Notes: generated by a model not told the origin, from the sequence alone. Counted from the stretch's first letter, positions 47,855 through 61,229 are shown. The stretch: 64,000 nucleotides of DNA from Morella rubra (GCA_003952965.2 CM025854.1:16836039-16900038), one strand, 5' to 3'. A program made the numbers and translations.

Positions 47855-48163
47855 TATTTAAACCCCAAGCCCAACCTTTTCTCCTAGTCTCAGGTTTCGG
47901 AAACAAATAGGCACCCAATGAGACCTTATCTTCGAGCTAGTACCCCATACTTTCTGGAATAACCCAACCAGAATCTCATGATTTAAGCCACATTCCCTAC
48001 TAACCCAAGTCGGCCCCTTCACTTTAGCTTGAAGTATAGCACTACCAAAATACTGACAATCTATCTCCGGTCTTATTCGGTGAAACAATCCTTCAGCGAC
48101 TAGACATTTGTTAGGCAACTTCTCCAAGAACCCACAAGAATGCATAATCTGAACATCCACCTC
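47855..48163 (-). mobile_element. LINE fragment (post-RT region)
   Basis: The minus strand reads QYFGSAILQAKVKGPTWVSR and then ILVGLFQKVWGTSSKIRSHW. This follows the pattern of plant L1-type ORF2 after the RT, where proteins read RYFP.SS.L.A....PS..WRS, then L..GL.W.VG.G..I....W. It is a scrap about 100 residues long with no RT core, flanked by the two host genes. Confidence 0.6.
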
Positions 48164-48418
48164 AGAAGAGCTCCCTCAAAAGGGATAAAAAAAACTAAAA
48201 GGAAGAAAGAATATAATATATCACACATGCCGTATATAAATGGAGGAATAAATTACTGAACCTTAAAGTCATAAACCAGTCAATGAGAACAGCAAACACT
48301 GATGAACCCAGGGACTGGAAATTCATGTCCAATGTAAAGAAAGACAAATGCCACTGAGAGCTTCTTTTTAAATGTGGAGTGGGGTTTGAATGGGCAAGGC
48401 ACTCAATGCTTTGGAGAC

Positions 48419-51400
48419 TCAAGTCTTCGCGTTCCTAGTAAAGTCAATGCAAGTCTGGCAGCTGCAATCTGAGAAACGACAGATTTCGCATCCAAAACAC
48501 ACACAAGAAGTGCACCCTTTGCATGTTGGAGAACGACTGCAGCCCCTGTACACCCTGCGACTTGCTCGTTCTTCATCATCATCACATGTAATTCTGCAAA
48601 CAGAAAGCAGTTGTTCACACCATTGGTGATCAAACTTATGGGAACAAAGATGCTACCAGTAATGTAAATGCATATAAAAACAGCAGCGTACAAAAATAAC
48701 CTATAGTCATAATTTTTCGAATGTGGGTTTAAAGGGGGTAAATGTATGTGGCACCTATTGTCCATCGCATTTTGAATAAGGCAGCCTATGAAGAAATATT
48801 TTCAGCAGTACCACATAATAATATATTTAGAAGGCTTCCTAATATAATCAGGATTACGCATCCAGTGCAAGACAGATGATATCAAAAAGTAAGTAACCCT
48901 TGATTCCCACCTCCCTTGATATTCTTTATCTTCTATAGCTCCAATAATTCTTCCATGCAATAAGGTCCACTCACTAAATTCACCAAAACTATGCCTTAAC
49001 AATCACAATCAATTAGGCTAGCCTCCATACATTATTCCACAGGCAACAGCATCTATACATTAGTACCCACTAACATCTGCTGCTGCCCCCCTTTAAAAGG
49101 ATAAATCAGACAGTCCTAACCATTCGTCATTACCTAAGTTGCCAAAGCTCTACAAACACCCTACTTCCCTTTAAAGCACACCCACTTGAATGTTGGTTCG
49201 AACCAAGCAAAACCAGGTTCTCCCATACATACTGAGCAAACTTGCTTGTTAAACGGTTAATCCTGGGATAAAAATCTCAACACTCCTGGGTGCTTACAAG
49301 ATACAGACGACGCAATTTGTTGCAACAAAGCACAAATGTACCTTAGTGGAAAGGATAACTGTACAACAAATGATACTATTCGGGTGCACAGAGAGAGAGA
49401 GCACAAGGAATGAACAACCAATGAAGTCATCAGAAGTGGATTTGACTGATTGACAACAACTAGTAAAGAAAAGAATAATTTCAGTCATTACATAAATTGA
49501 CATTTCTAGATGACAATTCTGAAAGGGTAAAGGGATAAAAATCTGCAACTCATTCCTGAATGGCTAATAGTCAAATATACACAATGAATTCAACTTTATT
49601 CATGGAAGGAGACAAACAGAAGCAGTCAAGTGATGTAAGGGGCAGCATACTTATCATATGGCAGATCAGAACATTTCCAATTCACATCTGCCAAAGCATC
49701 ATGATGAATGCGACATTCCTCTTTTGTCCGCAGACGGAACCTACGCTCCTTGTTGCACCTACTACAGCGGACAAACTCATCACGATGACAAAGTCGTCCG
49801 TTATGTGATCTGTTAGACCCATTAGCATTTTTTGATGCTTGGTTGTAGTATTTGAGCAGCACCGTCTTAAACAATGGAACCTTCTCCCCATTAACTATGA
49901 CCCAAACATTATTCTTCCATTTCCTAGCCGTTTCTCTTCCAGAATGCTTCTCAAATGCAGCTGGAGTCAACTTCTCTATGTCATCCAAAGCATCAACAGA
50001 AGAATAAGATGATTGGATGTAGAGGGGAGAATTGAGGATAAACAGAAACTGATAAACACCATATAGTACATGCTATAAACAACAGAAAGCTAAATGTTCA
50101 CATGAATACACGAGGCAGAGAAAGCAGACAAAAGTGGCCAGCAGTTCAACTCATCACATATTTTAAAGACACAAATTAAAATTCCGGGGGTATTGACAAA
50201 AAGACTGTGTGGCAACTCCCATAAGCAGAATGGTTACACACTGATATAGCTGCAAGTAGGTGAACCTTCATTTCTGAACTTTGGAGTAGTAGAAGATAGT
50301 TTTCCCATCTTACACTTGATGACAACTCCCAAAAGCAGAACAATTCACCTCCTCATAGACCTAAGTTTCACTCCAATGGAGATCAGAAAAATATCATTCA
50401 CTCAACCCCAAAAGATGCATAATAGTTGTCAGAACATCCACGTTTTATGCAGGATTCCATCACAGAAAGAGAGAGAAGGGTTCACAGTCAGACATACAAG
50501 AAACATCTGCAATTCAAGTTCAAAGCATATAATCATCTGCAATTCAAGTTTGGCATTTCTCAAAAAAGTCTTGAAGGAATCGTCCAAAATTATCTAAGTG
50601 CTAATCCGAGTCCTGCCATTGCATGCTGAATAATAAAAAGTCATATAAAAGAAGAATGCGAAAACTTCTTAAATTCTTAGGACATCAACAGTACGCAGTA
50701 AACCTTCAAATCAGATACCAGCAGCATGGGAAGGAAAAGACATGCAGTCTAAGAGATGCATGAAACGCATCCTAACTTGACAAAACATGGCCATGTTTGC
50801 TCATGGGAATTCAAGTTCAAAGGTTGATCAAACAATATGAAAGTATAAAGGCCCACTAGCTAACGGATCATCGTAGCATCGCACAGAGATATGGCAATGT
50901 TAAAAATGTAAAGTAAAATCTCGCCAACGACACCAGCCATAACACAGCAACAAAACTGAGAAGAAGAAAAATGGATAAAACCCATAAAATATACCACCCG
51001 TGCTATATCATCCCTTAACACTCTACTCTGCCAAACAGAAATGACCATAACTCGGGAGGCCAAAAACCAGTCTTAAGGACCTAGCCGAAACCACTGAAAT
51101 CACATTCATAACGACAATGTAGGTTTCATTCTAATATACCTACACAAAGGTAACGACTCTGATAGGCAGAGAAGCCATATTTCAATCTGACCTGGACTAT
51201 ACCAGTTGGAAATATCCAACTACACAACTGCATTAGCGCATAACATAAAAGAGAACTCATTCATTCAGACAAAACAACATACACTTCAACTGTGTAACAG
51301 AAGAAACAACGAACAACTTGCGAAGTTCTCCATCACCATAAACTCTAATCCCGAAGCAGCAGATTTAATAACAGAAAGTGACACACATCAACGTCAAACT

Positions 51401-51716
51401 GCTGTTCGCCACAACCTCCATGTGCACACGCATACGCACCCAACATGCATAAAAATCAAAACCCATTCCCCAAAAAGAGCAAAGTAAGGCAGAGAGAGAG
51501 ACCTTCCTGACAACCAGGGGTGCATTCACAAGTGATCTCAAGGTCACCATTCTGGAAAACCCTAAGCCTCCCAACAGCATCACCATATCTATGACTGGTA
51601 CACCCACACGTGACCTCTATATAGTCCAAGCCTCTCCCTACCCCACTCATCTCTCTCAGCTCCTCATCGCTGAATATCATCACCAACTCACTCTCTCTCT
51701 CTACCCCATTAGCCAT
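48419..51716 (-). CDS. ULT1: ULTRAPETALA1 SAND-domain trithorax-type regulator (three exons)
   Basis: ULT proteins are plant chromatin-associated regulators. In Arabidopsis ULT1 limits shoot and floral meristem size, helps switch on AGAMOUS and counters Polycomb repression. On the minus strand the exons are 51716-51503 (71 codons plus one base), 49975-49651 (325 bases) and 48593-48419 (175 bases including TGA). Donors are G|GTCTCT and AA|GTATGC; acceptors are GACATAG and GTTTGCAG. Split codons rejoin in frame to give 237 residues, the length of the Arabidopsis protein. Landmarks are YIEVTCGCTSHRYGDAVGRL (about 32-51), the SAND part LTPAAFEKHSGRETARKWKN (74-93) with NVWVI, and the Cys-rich B-box-like tail from about residue 197 (YRGCSRSPTCKGCTSCVCFG, then CEICRFSDCSCQTCIDF). 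All cysteines of that pattern seem present. The ATG at 51716 gives MANGVERESE, a family-like start. The gene looks intact. Confidence 0.96.
48594..49650 (-). other. ULT1 intron 2
   Basis: A 1057-base intron with GT/AG borders. Nothing coding was recognised inside it. Confidence 0.85.
49976..51502 (-). other. ULT1 intron 1
   Basis: A 1527-base intron. It contains two small direct duplications: CATCTGCAATTCAAGTT at about 50504 and 50534, and an AACTCCCAWAAGCAGAA motif at about 50215 and 50325. Nothing coding was recognised. Confidence 0.85.
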
Positions 51717-51997
51717 TTTCTCTCTCCCTCCCTCTTCGAGCGAAAACAAGAAGCACTCTGTTTGAAACGACAAAGACGCCGAACCCAGAAAACCCCACAA
51801 GACGTTTTGGAGAGAAATCGCAGAAAAAGTCAAAAATAAGCCGAAAGGAATCAAAAACAGAAAAGAATGGGTATCTGGGTATAAGAGAGAAAGACCCGGA
51901 AAACTATGTTAAAAGGGATAGAGAGACTAGGCTCAAAGAGTACGCATCTCCAAAGGCTTAGTCCGAGAGATCTGGTGGAGAAAACGTTGAAAGTGGC

Positions 51998-52018
51998 GAG
52001 AGAGAGAGAGAGAGAGAG
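51998..52018. repeat. (GA)n microsatellite upstream of ULT1
   Basis: About ten GA units lie 280-300 bases before the ULT1 ATG, reading (CT)n on the sense strand. A second run is at 52160-52175. They may lie in the leader or promoter and could bind BPC (GAGA-binding) proteins. Confidence 0.85.
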
Positions 52019-52032
52019 GGGCGAGAGAGAGT

Positions 52033-52067
52033 GGGGGTTGGGTTGGTGATGGGGTTGGGTTTTGGGG
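52033..52067 (+). promoter_or_regulatory. G-rich quadruplex-like tract upstream of ULT1
   Basis: Five G runs of three to five bases occur in 35 bases, separated by TT, an eight-base stretch, TT and TTTT. The G-rich strand is the template strand of ULT1, about 320-350 bases before its ATG. One loop of eight is slightly longer than the usual limit of seven, so quadruplex formation is likely but not certain. Confidence 0.5.
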
Positions 52068-52159
52068 TTGTGACTTGTGAATGAATGAGCTGGCGAAACA
52101 AATGTCGTGGGGTGAAGGGGTTAAAGGCCTCTTAGGGTGCTACTTGCATGATATGACAT

Positions 52160-52175
52160 GAGAGAGAGAGAGAGA
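52160..52175. repeat. (GA)n microsatellite, second tract
   Basis: About eight GA units, roughly 450 bases before the ULT1 ATG. Confidence 0.85.
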
Positions 52176-55100
52176 TGGCCTTGGGGTCAGGGCTTCGGGT
52201 TATGTGGGGAAAATCCCTCTCATGGGAAGAGAGACGAGGTTTTTTGAGAAGTGTAATGTACTTTTTCTCTTTTTAATTTTTTTTTTTTTAACTCTCACAA
52301 TTGGTTACATTTTCTTTCCTTTTATTTTTCTTTTTATTTTTTTTATATAAATACCACACTTTTTCCTACATACCATAAGCATCACACTTGTGGTTTGGTG
52401 GTTACACTGTTTTCATTAATGGTTGTCATCTACTTTCTTAATTGTTATAAGTAGTAATATTGTTTAAAAAAATTTTTTTAAAAAAAAAAAAAAGCACTAA
52501 CTTTTGAAATAATTAACCAATTTTTTATATTTTTTTATTCTTTTACCAAAGATACAAAATTATTTTTTTTTATTATATCTTCCATAAAAAATGGGTATCG
52601 CCGTATGGGATTGTGATAAATATTATATTATATCTGAAATTAAAGGAGTCGTTGCATTAAACTCATACGCAGCAGAAATATCAAGATCGACCTCCTCCTC
52701 CTCACTTCTGTACTCGAAATCAGACCAAGCTTCTTTTTTCTCAAGGTGTTGAACGTACTGTTACAGAGAAGTACACAACGAGGTGTAGCAGCGCATTGAC
52801 CGAGTAAAACAAGGTGAAGTTGCTTATTTAGTGGAGAAAACAGTCCACGCCCGCGATAAGGTCTGAATTCAAACGAAACCAGCAAATCCCTTTAGTCACG
52901 TACGTCTCTGTTTTGACACTTTGATTTCAAGAGCTCGTTATATTCCGCGACTTTTCGATCCTGCGGCTTGACCCATTTGTGTTGTTTGAACTTTGAAGTT
53001 ACAAGGGATAGAGTCAGGGTTTACGTGTGACTCCCAATTCAACACGTTTTATTCTCTCTGCTTTGGCCTAACTCTATGACTTACGACTACCAAGTCCAAA
53101 ACCTGTTTGCTTCCTTAATTATCAGCTCTTTGAATTTTCGTATCAGATTATTTAGGCGTGGTATATTATACGCGTTGAAAGCTTGGGTTAAAAACAAAAA
53201 AAGGAAAAATCTCGATGATATCGAAAGGCAGAGTTTGTGCACAGGTAAGCTGCAGTACCGTAAGCAACCTACTGCGGCCATTTTTTTATTTCATCTGAAA
53301 AAGGAAACGACTTGGGACCATCGAAATCACCAAAACCAGAGTTGGTTTGACTTTTAAAATGAGTTCCTCCAAATGATGGAGGCGGTGTGTTCCACTTTTA
53401 TTCTCAACGATATAAATATTGGATTTTTTTTTTTTTTTTGTATGAAAGCATGAATAATTGCCTTGTTAACAGAAACTCAGACGTGTCCAAATCTTTGGCG
53501 CCCTCTTTTTGGGTGCTCTATCGCTTCCTTTGGGGGTTTTTTTATTGCTTTCCTATCCTCTACATACTTTAGTATGCATGGCATGGTTTATTGCATTATG
53601 AACTAAATGATTGCAGTGTCATGAAGCATGATCGCTGCAGCCTCACGCGCTCTTTATGCTTTTGTTGCGGTCCTGAAAATCTTGGTCCCGAAAGAAGATC
53701 CACTTCTTGGCCAGCATGAACTTTGTGATCAATCACAGGTGGGCTACGACATTCATCAGTAGCAATTCAGATTACTTCATGGTAACCAAGATGCAGGGCG
53801 GGGCATTTGTGTCTGTAGTTTATCCTTTTGGAAAGATTGGCCAACTTGAACCAAGCCCCTGTGCAGTTTTGCGTTTTGAAGATTACACATGAAACAGAAC
53901 CACAAAAAAAGGTGCAAGAACTAAGTTTGATCTCTTCTCTGTGACTGTATGCATGCCGTTCATGGGCATGCTAATGTCCTCAGCTCATTAACTTTCGAAG
54001 GGCATCCCTTCGAACTCCTAACAAGGTTTCTTCCCAGGACATACGTACTGAGCTTTGCAACAGAGGATCTCCCGTGGTTAGATATTACTTGGCAAGAAGG
54101 CCATGGGGCCCGCGATGGCCCGCTTCCCATTTGCTATGATGATCAAAAGTTGCCTGTTCTTTTGTAGGAGGCTAAGAGCATTTCCTCTGTTGCCATTTAG
54201 TGTAGGACTCTCAAGGATCATTTCTTCCGAAGAAACAACAAAAGATTTTAGGCTTCCACTTTTTTGACTTGTTTGAAACCACTGGATAGTCTATCTTCAT
54301 TGGTGTGACAATGGTGTCATTGATGAGATATCACATTTAACAGACAGCTATGCTTTTTTGGCTGTCCGGCAGGTGAATTCCTAGCTAGCTGCACAGTAGC
54401 TTGGTCTGTAGTGCAATGCATAAGCACCATTTTGGTACATTCGATCACCGGTTGGGACACTATTTTTCCTAAGTTGTCTTTGTGAATCGACAAAAGCCAA
54501 TTCAGGGGGCCAAGTAGCTGGATTTCATCCTGTTGGTTCCTCATCCCGTTATGATGCCATCATCATTTCTATCAAAAAGTGAGTTGAATTCAGTGTTATA
54601 GTTGTCTCAACTTTTGTTGTAGACAAATAGGCAAGACACTTTTTCCACTGTGGCATTGATGATTGGTTACATATACTAATGCAGCAGCATCCCCCCTCCC
54701 ATTTCATACAGCGCATGCAGTTAGCCAACCATTACCTTAAGGAGTGAAGCATACAATTATGGAACTCTTTGGAATATTCTATTGTCTTGAACTACTATGT
54801 CCCATACACGAAACAGCTTCTCCCAATATACAATCCTTTATTTCAGAATATTGCCCCTATGATCAAAACCAATCCCTTAATGTAATCCACCTATAGCTGC
54901 TTTGAGTTCGTGGGTATGACCTTTTGCCGAGTGGAGAAATGTTCCTGGTTGTCACCTTGGCTAAAGATTGGTTGTAAATTTGAAGAGAGCCTTTTTTTTC
55001 TTTTTTCTCTCCTGAGCTTGAAGAAAGCCATTTTTATTATACTTTCCCTTGGCTTCCCCAGGAAGGACCAATCTAATTCCAGCTTGCTATATAGATGGCC

Positions 55101-56322
55101 TACCATAATTTGAAACGTATATATTACGACTCTAGTGCTGTGTAGTCTTTGACATTTTATTTGTTAAACATAAATTCTTGATCTGTCTGATGAGCGACAA
55201 AATACAAATAAGTGAGCGGCCACCAACTCATGCTTTGTCATACAGTACTGAGCCCCCTTTTTCCGTAGCATCCAATGCGAAGTTAGAACGTTAAAAAGTA
55301 GTTCTTCAAATAAATCCCAGAAATGCCAGCTTGCTTGATTGGCGTCAAAATGTGGGCAGATCAATTAGCTTCACCACTTACCTGCTTACACGCCGCACTT
55401 GGCCGGTGCCTACCACGCCCACCCCATCCCATAGATAGAAACTCAATGGTCAAACGCAGAAAAGTATACTGCCTCTTGGTCACCCGAACAGTGTAGCTAG
55501 GTTAGGTTTGTACGGTCAATCGGTCATATAAGTGCTCATGCAGAGCACTCTAGTGTGGTATAGTCGCTGTGTTCGATTTCGACCCTTCTCTAACAATGCC
55601 AAAGTTCGATGCCTCTCGAGTGTCAGATATAGATTCGAAGCGAGCTTTCTGGGTTCGGAGTTGAACAAACCCAGATCAGGAGTCAGGACAACATTTATAC
55701 AAGCAAAGACATAAAAAAAATGAAGTAAGATTGATTTGGTTTCTGTGCTACAGATGGTGGGTATGTCAGCTACTTGAGGTCATGGCTTCAGGTATGGATG
55801 CAGGATGCCTGCAAATCTCTTACATCTGAGGCTGTGAAAAAACCCAATGCCCTTTTTCTTTTTGTGTGCGTATCTGACCAAAAGGTGCCAGCATAGATAA
55901 TAAGCAGTTGGCAACGATTTGAAAAAGCTGATTACAATACTTCGTGTCAGTTCCGTGCAGCTTTTGCAGGGACCATTTCCCAGGGAGATCAATTATGTAG
56001 GGGTTCATCCATCAAATGCACCGCATGTTCGTTTCACTTGCTAAATATTTGACTTCTTAAGGAACCATCGGTAGCCTTTTTTGAAGTTATTAGTCATGGC
56101 GAATCAAAGAGATCAGCAAGAGTTGTTTGGATAGCAAAAAGTTTGCATTGTCGTTGTAATTGTGAAACTGATTCATATTGATATGGTTTTTTTAGCTTTT
56201 TTTTTTTTTTCTTTCGTTGAAAGGGATGAGGTCAAAATTAAAGTAGTATGTTTGAAAGGAGATGATTCTTTTTCTTCTTTATAAAAATGGTGGGTTGAAA
56301 ATTCATTTGAGAATTTTTTTTA
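52176..56322. other. Intergenic region, no supported gene
   Basis: Open frames of 60-95 codons occur at 53076-53357, 53707-53892, 53949-54167 and 55532-55714. None has a domain I recognise or a splice pattern joining it to another. The GC content at 53590-54170 is somewhat higher than around it, so a decayed gene is possible there. Long T and A runs lie near 52260-52560. Confidence 0.4.
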
Positions 56323-56588
56323 GAATAAATATACTTTGCATCTTTTAACAATAGATTTCCATTCATTTAAATAAAAAATAATTTTTATATACGTAAAATG
56401 ACAACTTTATCCCTATATTTTTTTAGTGACTACTTTATAAGAGTAAAATCGTAATTTTAGAGGCAAACAAATCAATTTCATTAAAATAGAAGGAAAATTT
56501 AATAAGGGGAGTGTAAAATGTTTGAAATTAATAGTTTATGAGTGTAATATGACAAAAGTAATATTGAGGATGCAAAATGTATTTATTC
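56323..56588. mobile_element. Foldback MITE (element C)
   Basis: The left end GAATAAATATACTTTGCATC pairs with the inverted right end GAATAAATACATTTTGCATC (17 of 20 positions). The inside is AT-rich, and the arms pair only partly further in. Runs of T and A flank it. The TTTGCATC motif relates it loosely to elements A, D and E. Confidence 0.65.
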
Positions 56589-57743
56589 AAAAAAAATTAA
56601 TATGTATTTTATCGAGGATACAATAAAAGTAAATTTTTTTTCTTTCTTTCAATTTTTATTGTAAAAAATCCTGGAGACAAAATAAACACAATTTTTATGA
56701 TATTGAAAATTTTTTGTGGTTAAACGTTGTTTGATGGAGAACAAGACATATTTTAGAAAACTGAAAAATTCATGGGTGCCATAGATTGTGAAATATTTCA
56801 CAAACTATGAATTTTTTACGATGAAATAATACTTAATTAAGAATTAATTGTTTAGACATATATGCTAATTTACGTTGTATTAGTAATTAAATTATTAAAT
56901 TTTAGAGAAAATTTACTTTGTATTTATAAGTTAATATCATTTTAGATCTAAACTATGAATTTTATCCTATTTCATCCTCAAACTATCACATCAATTGCTA
57001 TTGGCACAGTAATTTGAGAATTTTCTGCTTAAATCTTAAAATTTATATTGAAAAAGATCAATCGCACTAGGGTATTTAGGGTGCGGACTTCGATTCACGG
57101 AACCCAACATCACTTTTCTAGTATAAATGCTAAGGGACCAATTATCTCCTTAGCTTAGTACCATGTATAAATGTGGTACCATATATAGATTTCAGTAAAT
57201 GACGGGTTGTTTTTCTTGTAGAAAAATCGTGAAGAAGTGGACAGGTCAAGTTTTGTTTTTACCCAAATGGGATGGATTGTCGCTTTGCCTGCATCATGAG
57301 AGACTCCAAATTCTCTCATAGCTGCCATTGGCATTCCATCCCATGTGTTAACGATAAGGGTTTCACCCACGTAACAGAGTTTTGTTTTTGTCATAGACAA
57401 AATAAATGTTTTTTCCAGTACTTTTTGGCATTTTGGCTCTTTCAATTTATATTCTAATGGATTAGAAAAAAAAATTATATTTGATCGAAACTAACTCCTC
57501 TAATATTTAATCACACCTTGATCTCTCTTGTTATGAGTTTACTCATGTACACCCTCAGGGAGTCTGGCGAGAACCACATCACTTAAATGCATAAGATTAG
57601 TGTCATCCTCTCTTTGTCGGTTGAACCACTGTTGTCTGCTTATGAGCTTCTGCAGTTCGGGTAACGGGTCTCGTCCTTACTCTCTAAATTCTAACTCACA
57701 ATCCCGCAAGTATTTGGTATCTCATGAGTTTTATTATTTTGAT
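56589..57743. other. Intergenic region, no supported gene
   Basis: Near 56910-56990 there is a half-element-like stretch (AATTTACTTTGTATTTATAA, then ATCCTCAAACTATCAC) like one arm of the foldback MITEs, without a visible partner. Nothing else is supported. Confidence 0.35.
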
Positions 57744-58203
57744 GGGATAATTATATTTTACACTCACATAGTTTGAAAGTCTTGAAATTTTGCACCATGT
57801 TCTTTCAATTTTGACATATTTCACCCACCTGGTTATGTCTTGTTTCGATTTGCACCATCTCGTCAATTTATCTGTTATTTCAAATAGAAAAATCAACCAA
57901 TCACATGCAAAACAATGGATGTTAAGTGTCACAAAAAAAGGGGTGCAAAGTATCAAACTTCTCAAACCACGTGAATACAAAAAGTGTAATTAATCTTTTT
58001 TTAATGTGTATGGGCAAAATGGACAAGTGAGTTACATGCAAACACTTGATTGAGATTTTCGTTCGTTTTAACGGATAAATAAATGGCGGGGTGCAAATCG
58101 AAAAAACTCAAAACCACATAGGTAAAATGTGTCAAAATTAAAATAACATTATGCAAAGTGTCAAGACCTACAAATCACGCGGGTGCATAGTATAACTAAC
58201 CCT
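57744..58203. mobile_element. Foldback MITE (element D)
   Basis: The left arm starts GGGATAATTATATTTTACAC and the inverted right arm GGGTTAGTTATACTATGCAC. Further in, TTGCACCATGTTCTTTCAAT pairs with TTTGCATAATGTTATTTTAA, and TCGATTTGCACC occurs in both arms. Pairing continues for about 170 bases on each side. There is no coding capacity; the open frames through it are by-products. Confidence 0.75.
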
Positions 58204-61200
58204 TTTATATATTATATATATATATATATAATAAAAGGAATAATTTCGTTAAGGCTTCCCATACAGTGTACCTATAAAGTGTGTCTTTTTTTTTAATTAA
58301 GCGAAAAAGAGAAGGGAGTAATTAGTGTAGCAACCTTCTTTAGACGTGATCATCGAAGTACTTCGTTATAGAATGTTTGGTTTGAGCTATAATTATTGTT
58401 TATTGGGCGAATCCATTACTACAGTATTAGTAAGATCATTAGTCAGTCTTAAATTCATCCTTTAGGCTCAAAATCAAACTTTGGCAAACGATTTCAATAT
58501 ATATATTCTCGAATTCTTGACCTGAAAGCTATAAATATAGGGCGATACCAATTAGGCAAGAATTCGTAGGGCTGGTGTGAGCCTTCTTACCCAAAGTTAA
58601 AGCCCATAACATTAAAGTAATGTTTGAGACAAATTTCCTATCACTTGGGCTACCGTCTCAAGGGGTCGTGAGTTATTGATTATTTGGCGTTCGGGGTTGT
58701 TCGAAAGGACATTTACCAATGTCGAGTCTAATACGAACGACTTGTTCTTCCCAGGCGTATTAAATAATTATAAAGCCAAAACGAAGGAATGCCTCGCAAC
58801 TCAAAAACATTATCAACTCAAACTGAAGTGAGGTGCACACTATAGTTGTCCCTTTAGCATCTCAGGTTTCAACTCAGCCAGTCGTGGGGTATTATTTCGC
58901 TAGTTTTTAAAAGAACATTTTGGAAGCAGTACCAACTTGCAGTTTTAAAATTTTGATCCCAGAATTAGCCCTTCCTTAAATAAAGAGAGGAAGTGCAACT
59001 TAAATATAATATATTTATATATTAGTTAAAAAAAATGGTATTAAAACACTAGGAAGAGTTCGGTTTCGAACACAATGCTTTATCTAAGGTTTTCAAAACA
59101 GATAGATTTATGTCTCCACTTGACAAACGAACCGCTGCAGCTTAGCTCTGATTCTCTGAATATTTTGAAGAAGTGACATTCGACAATGGCAGGCTCATTT
59201 GTTTTGTGTTTTCGAAAGGAAACGAGTAAACCAATACGCTTCCCCCACATCTCCTGCCCTTGCGCACCGTACCTGTGACGTGCTGATGAGTGATGGCGTG
59301 GGCAGCTCGGAATCTGTACCGTCCGATCGGACGTCACTGTCCACAGTACCTACTACGTTACGTCCAATCTGCTATTGTTTCGTACAACATATTAGGCAAG
59401 TAAGCATAAAGCACGTAAACGACGGCGTCCTTTCTCTTGCCTTTTCTTTAATCGAAAAAGGTCAAAACAAATCTACGATGTCCAACATTTTTCATCACAA
59501 AATCACGACAGTGTAAAAAGTAAAAGTACACCCAAGAGTCCAAGCCCAACAGCTTCAATATTCTTGATTTCTGGCCTTTTCGAATTTTACTCTCTTTTCT
59601 ATTAGGATCAATAATGCAGTGGACTGTTTCTTAGATAACTGAAATTTAGTCAAAATAAAAAAAAAGACTTTCATAATAAATTATAAAATATTATTAATGA
59701 ATTTTAAATTTAAAAGTATTCTTCTTATTTTCACCGATTCTAAAAGAAAAATACGTCTAAAAGAATTTTTTTAGTCATTAAAAAAAATATTTTCAAAATA
59801 CAGAACCTTTTCTATTCTTCTCTGCTATTGATACATTATGTTCCGGCTAAAAAAAAAAATCTTTTTTCAAACGATAGTTTTTCATGAAAGGATGAGTTAT
59901 ATATATAAAAAAAAAAATTATAAATGTAGAAAAGCAAGAGGACATGCGACCCTCTGCGTTGGAGGGGGAATCAATGTGGATTGGGCTGGGTAGTCGTGTG
60001 GGGGGCCGGGGCTAGAGCTTCCCGGTAACGCAGGCCGCAGGGTGGGTCACAGTACCTCCCACCCCAGTGACCCCACCCCTCATTATTTTTATAGCCGGTG
60101 GACAATCACGTTATGGTATTTATTCCTTGCATCAGGATCTTTTCATTTTTAATATATTGTTTTATATTGCCGATGCTTTGTTTCGTGCCTTACTTTAAAT
60201 TTAAATTTTTTACTTTTATTCTCTGTCATTTATTTTTTAAAAATATATTTTATTTTAATTTTATCTTGTATTGTTCTATGCATTTTCTTGCTACTTTGTT
60301 TTGAATATTATTTTAATTTTATTTCTTAAAGAGTTGGAGAGTCATACTTTTTTTGTGTGGGTATTTTTTTTTTTTAATTTACTTCTTTATAATTTTTTTT
60401 TTTTACTTTTGTTTTTCAGAAACTAAAATTAAAATGGCATGTGCTGAGTCATCTTATTAGAAGACGTGATATCGTTCTACAATGTATGACGTGGTTCTCA
60501 TCAACCGTGCCAGCTTTTTCCATTCAGTTAACGACAGAACTGAGATTAATTTATGAACTTGGATGTGCTGGCTCTAGAGCCCAAAAAGAGTTTGATCTAT
60601 TTTGAGAAAAAAAAAATTAAATCATGAACAGGGAATCAATTTAGCCTTAAAAAGGACATATTTTTGGCAGAACACTTTTTAATCTTGTAATTTATCTATG
60701 AGATGTTTTTCAGCAGTTCTTTTTAGGGTAAATGTTTTGGATTTGATGCCACAAATGTTAACCAATGTAATTAACTATAGAAAAGATGTAGGGTCCACAA
60801 TGATCACGTCGGTTTGTTTGATTTGTTTGCCATGTCTGAGAATCGTATGGTTGGCGGGTAGGTTCCTCGCCATTTGGTCGTGGGAGCGCACGAAGAGACA
60901 CCGGGAACCAACATTAGCACATGAGGATTCTCCAATTCCCACCCGCATAAGAGGGCCGTGTACTTCAATAGTTTAGTTAAATGTTTTAAAATATTTTTTC
61001 TTGACTCAACATCAAGGAGAGTAATCATTTTGCATCCGGAAGTATGGAATTAATGTCAGAATTTGAATTACCAAATCAGTCGCATTCAACTTTTAAACAA
61101 GCAAAATACATTAACGTATAATCTTAAATAAGATTTGATTGTCAAAATTATGTCACTTATATTACAAATAGACTATATAGCACAATTTTGACAGTCAAAT

Positions 61201-61229
61201 TTTATTTGAATGTAAACATAGATAATTTT
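58204..61229. other. Intergenic region, no supported gene
   Basis: Open frames at 59080-59516 and 60698-60976 have no recognisable domain. A GC-rich patch at 59940-60085 stands out from the AT-rich surroundings and may be a dispersed repeat fragment. A (TA)n tract lies at 58205-58231. Confidence 0.4.

Noticed and set aside
48403-48765. 120-codon minus-strand open frame over ULT1 exon 3
   Set aside because: It uses a different frame; the Cys-rich ULT1 frame with a proper acceptor explains this stretch.
51591-51839. Plus-strand open frame opposite ULT1 exon 1
   Set aside because: It is antisense to a well supported ULT1 exon and shows no domain.
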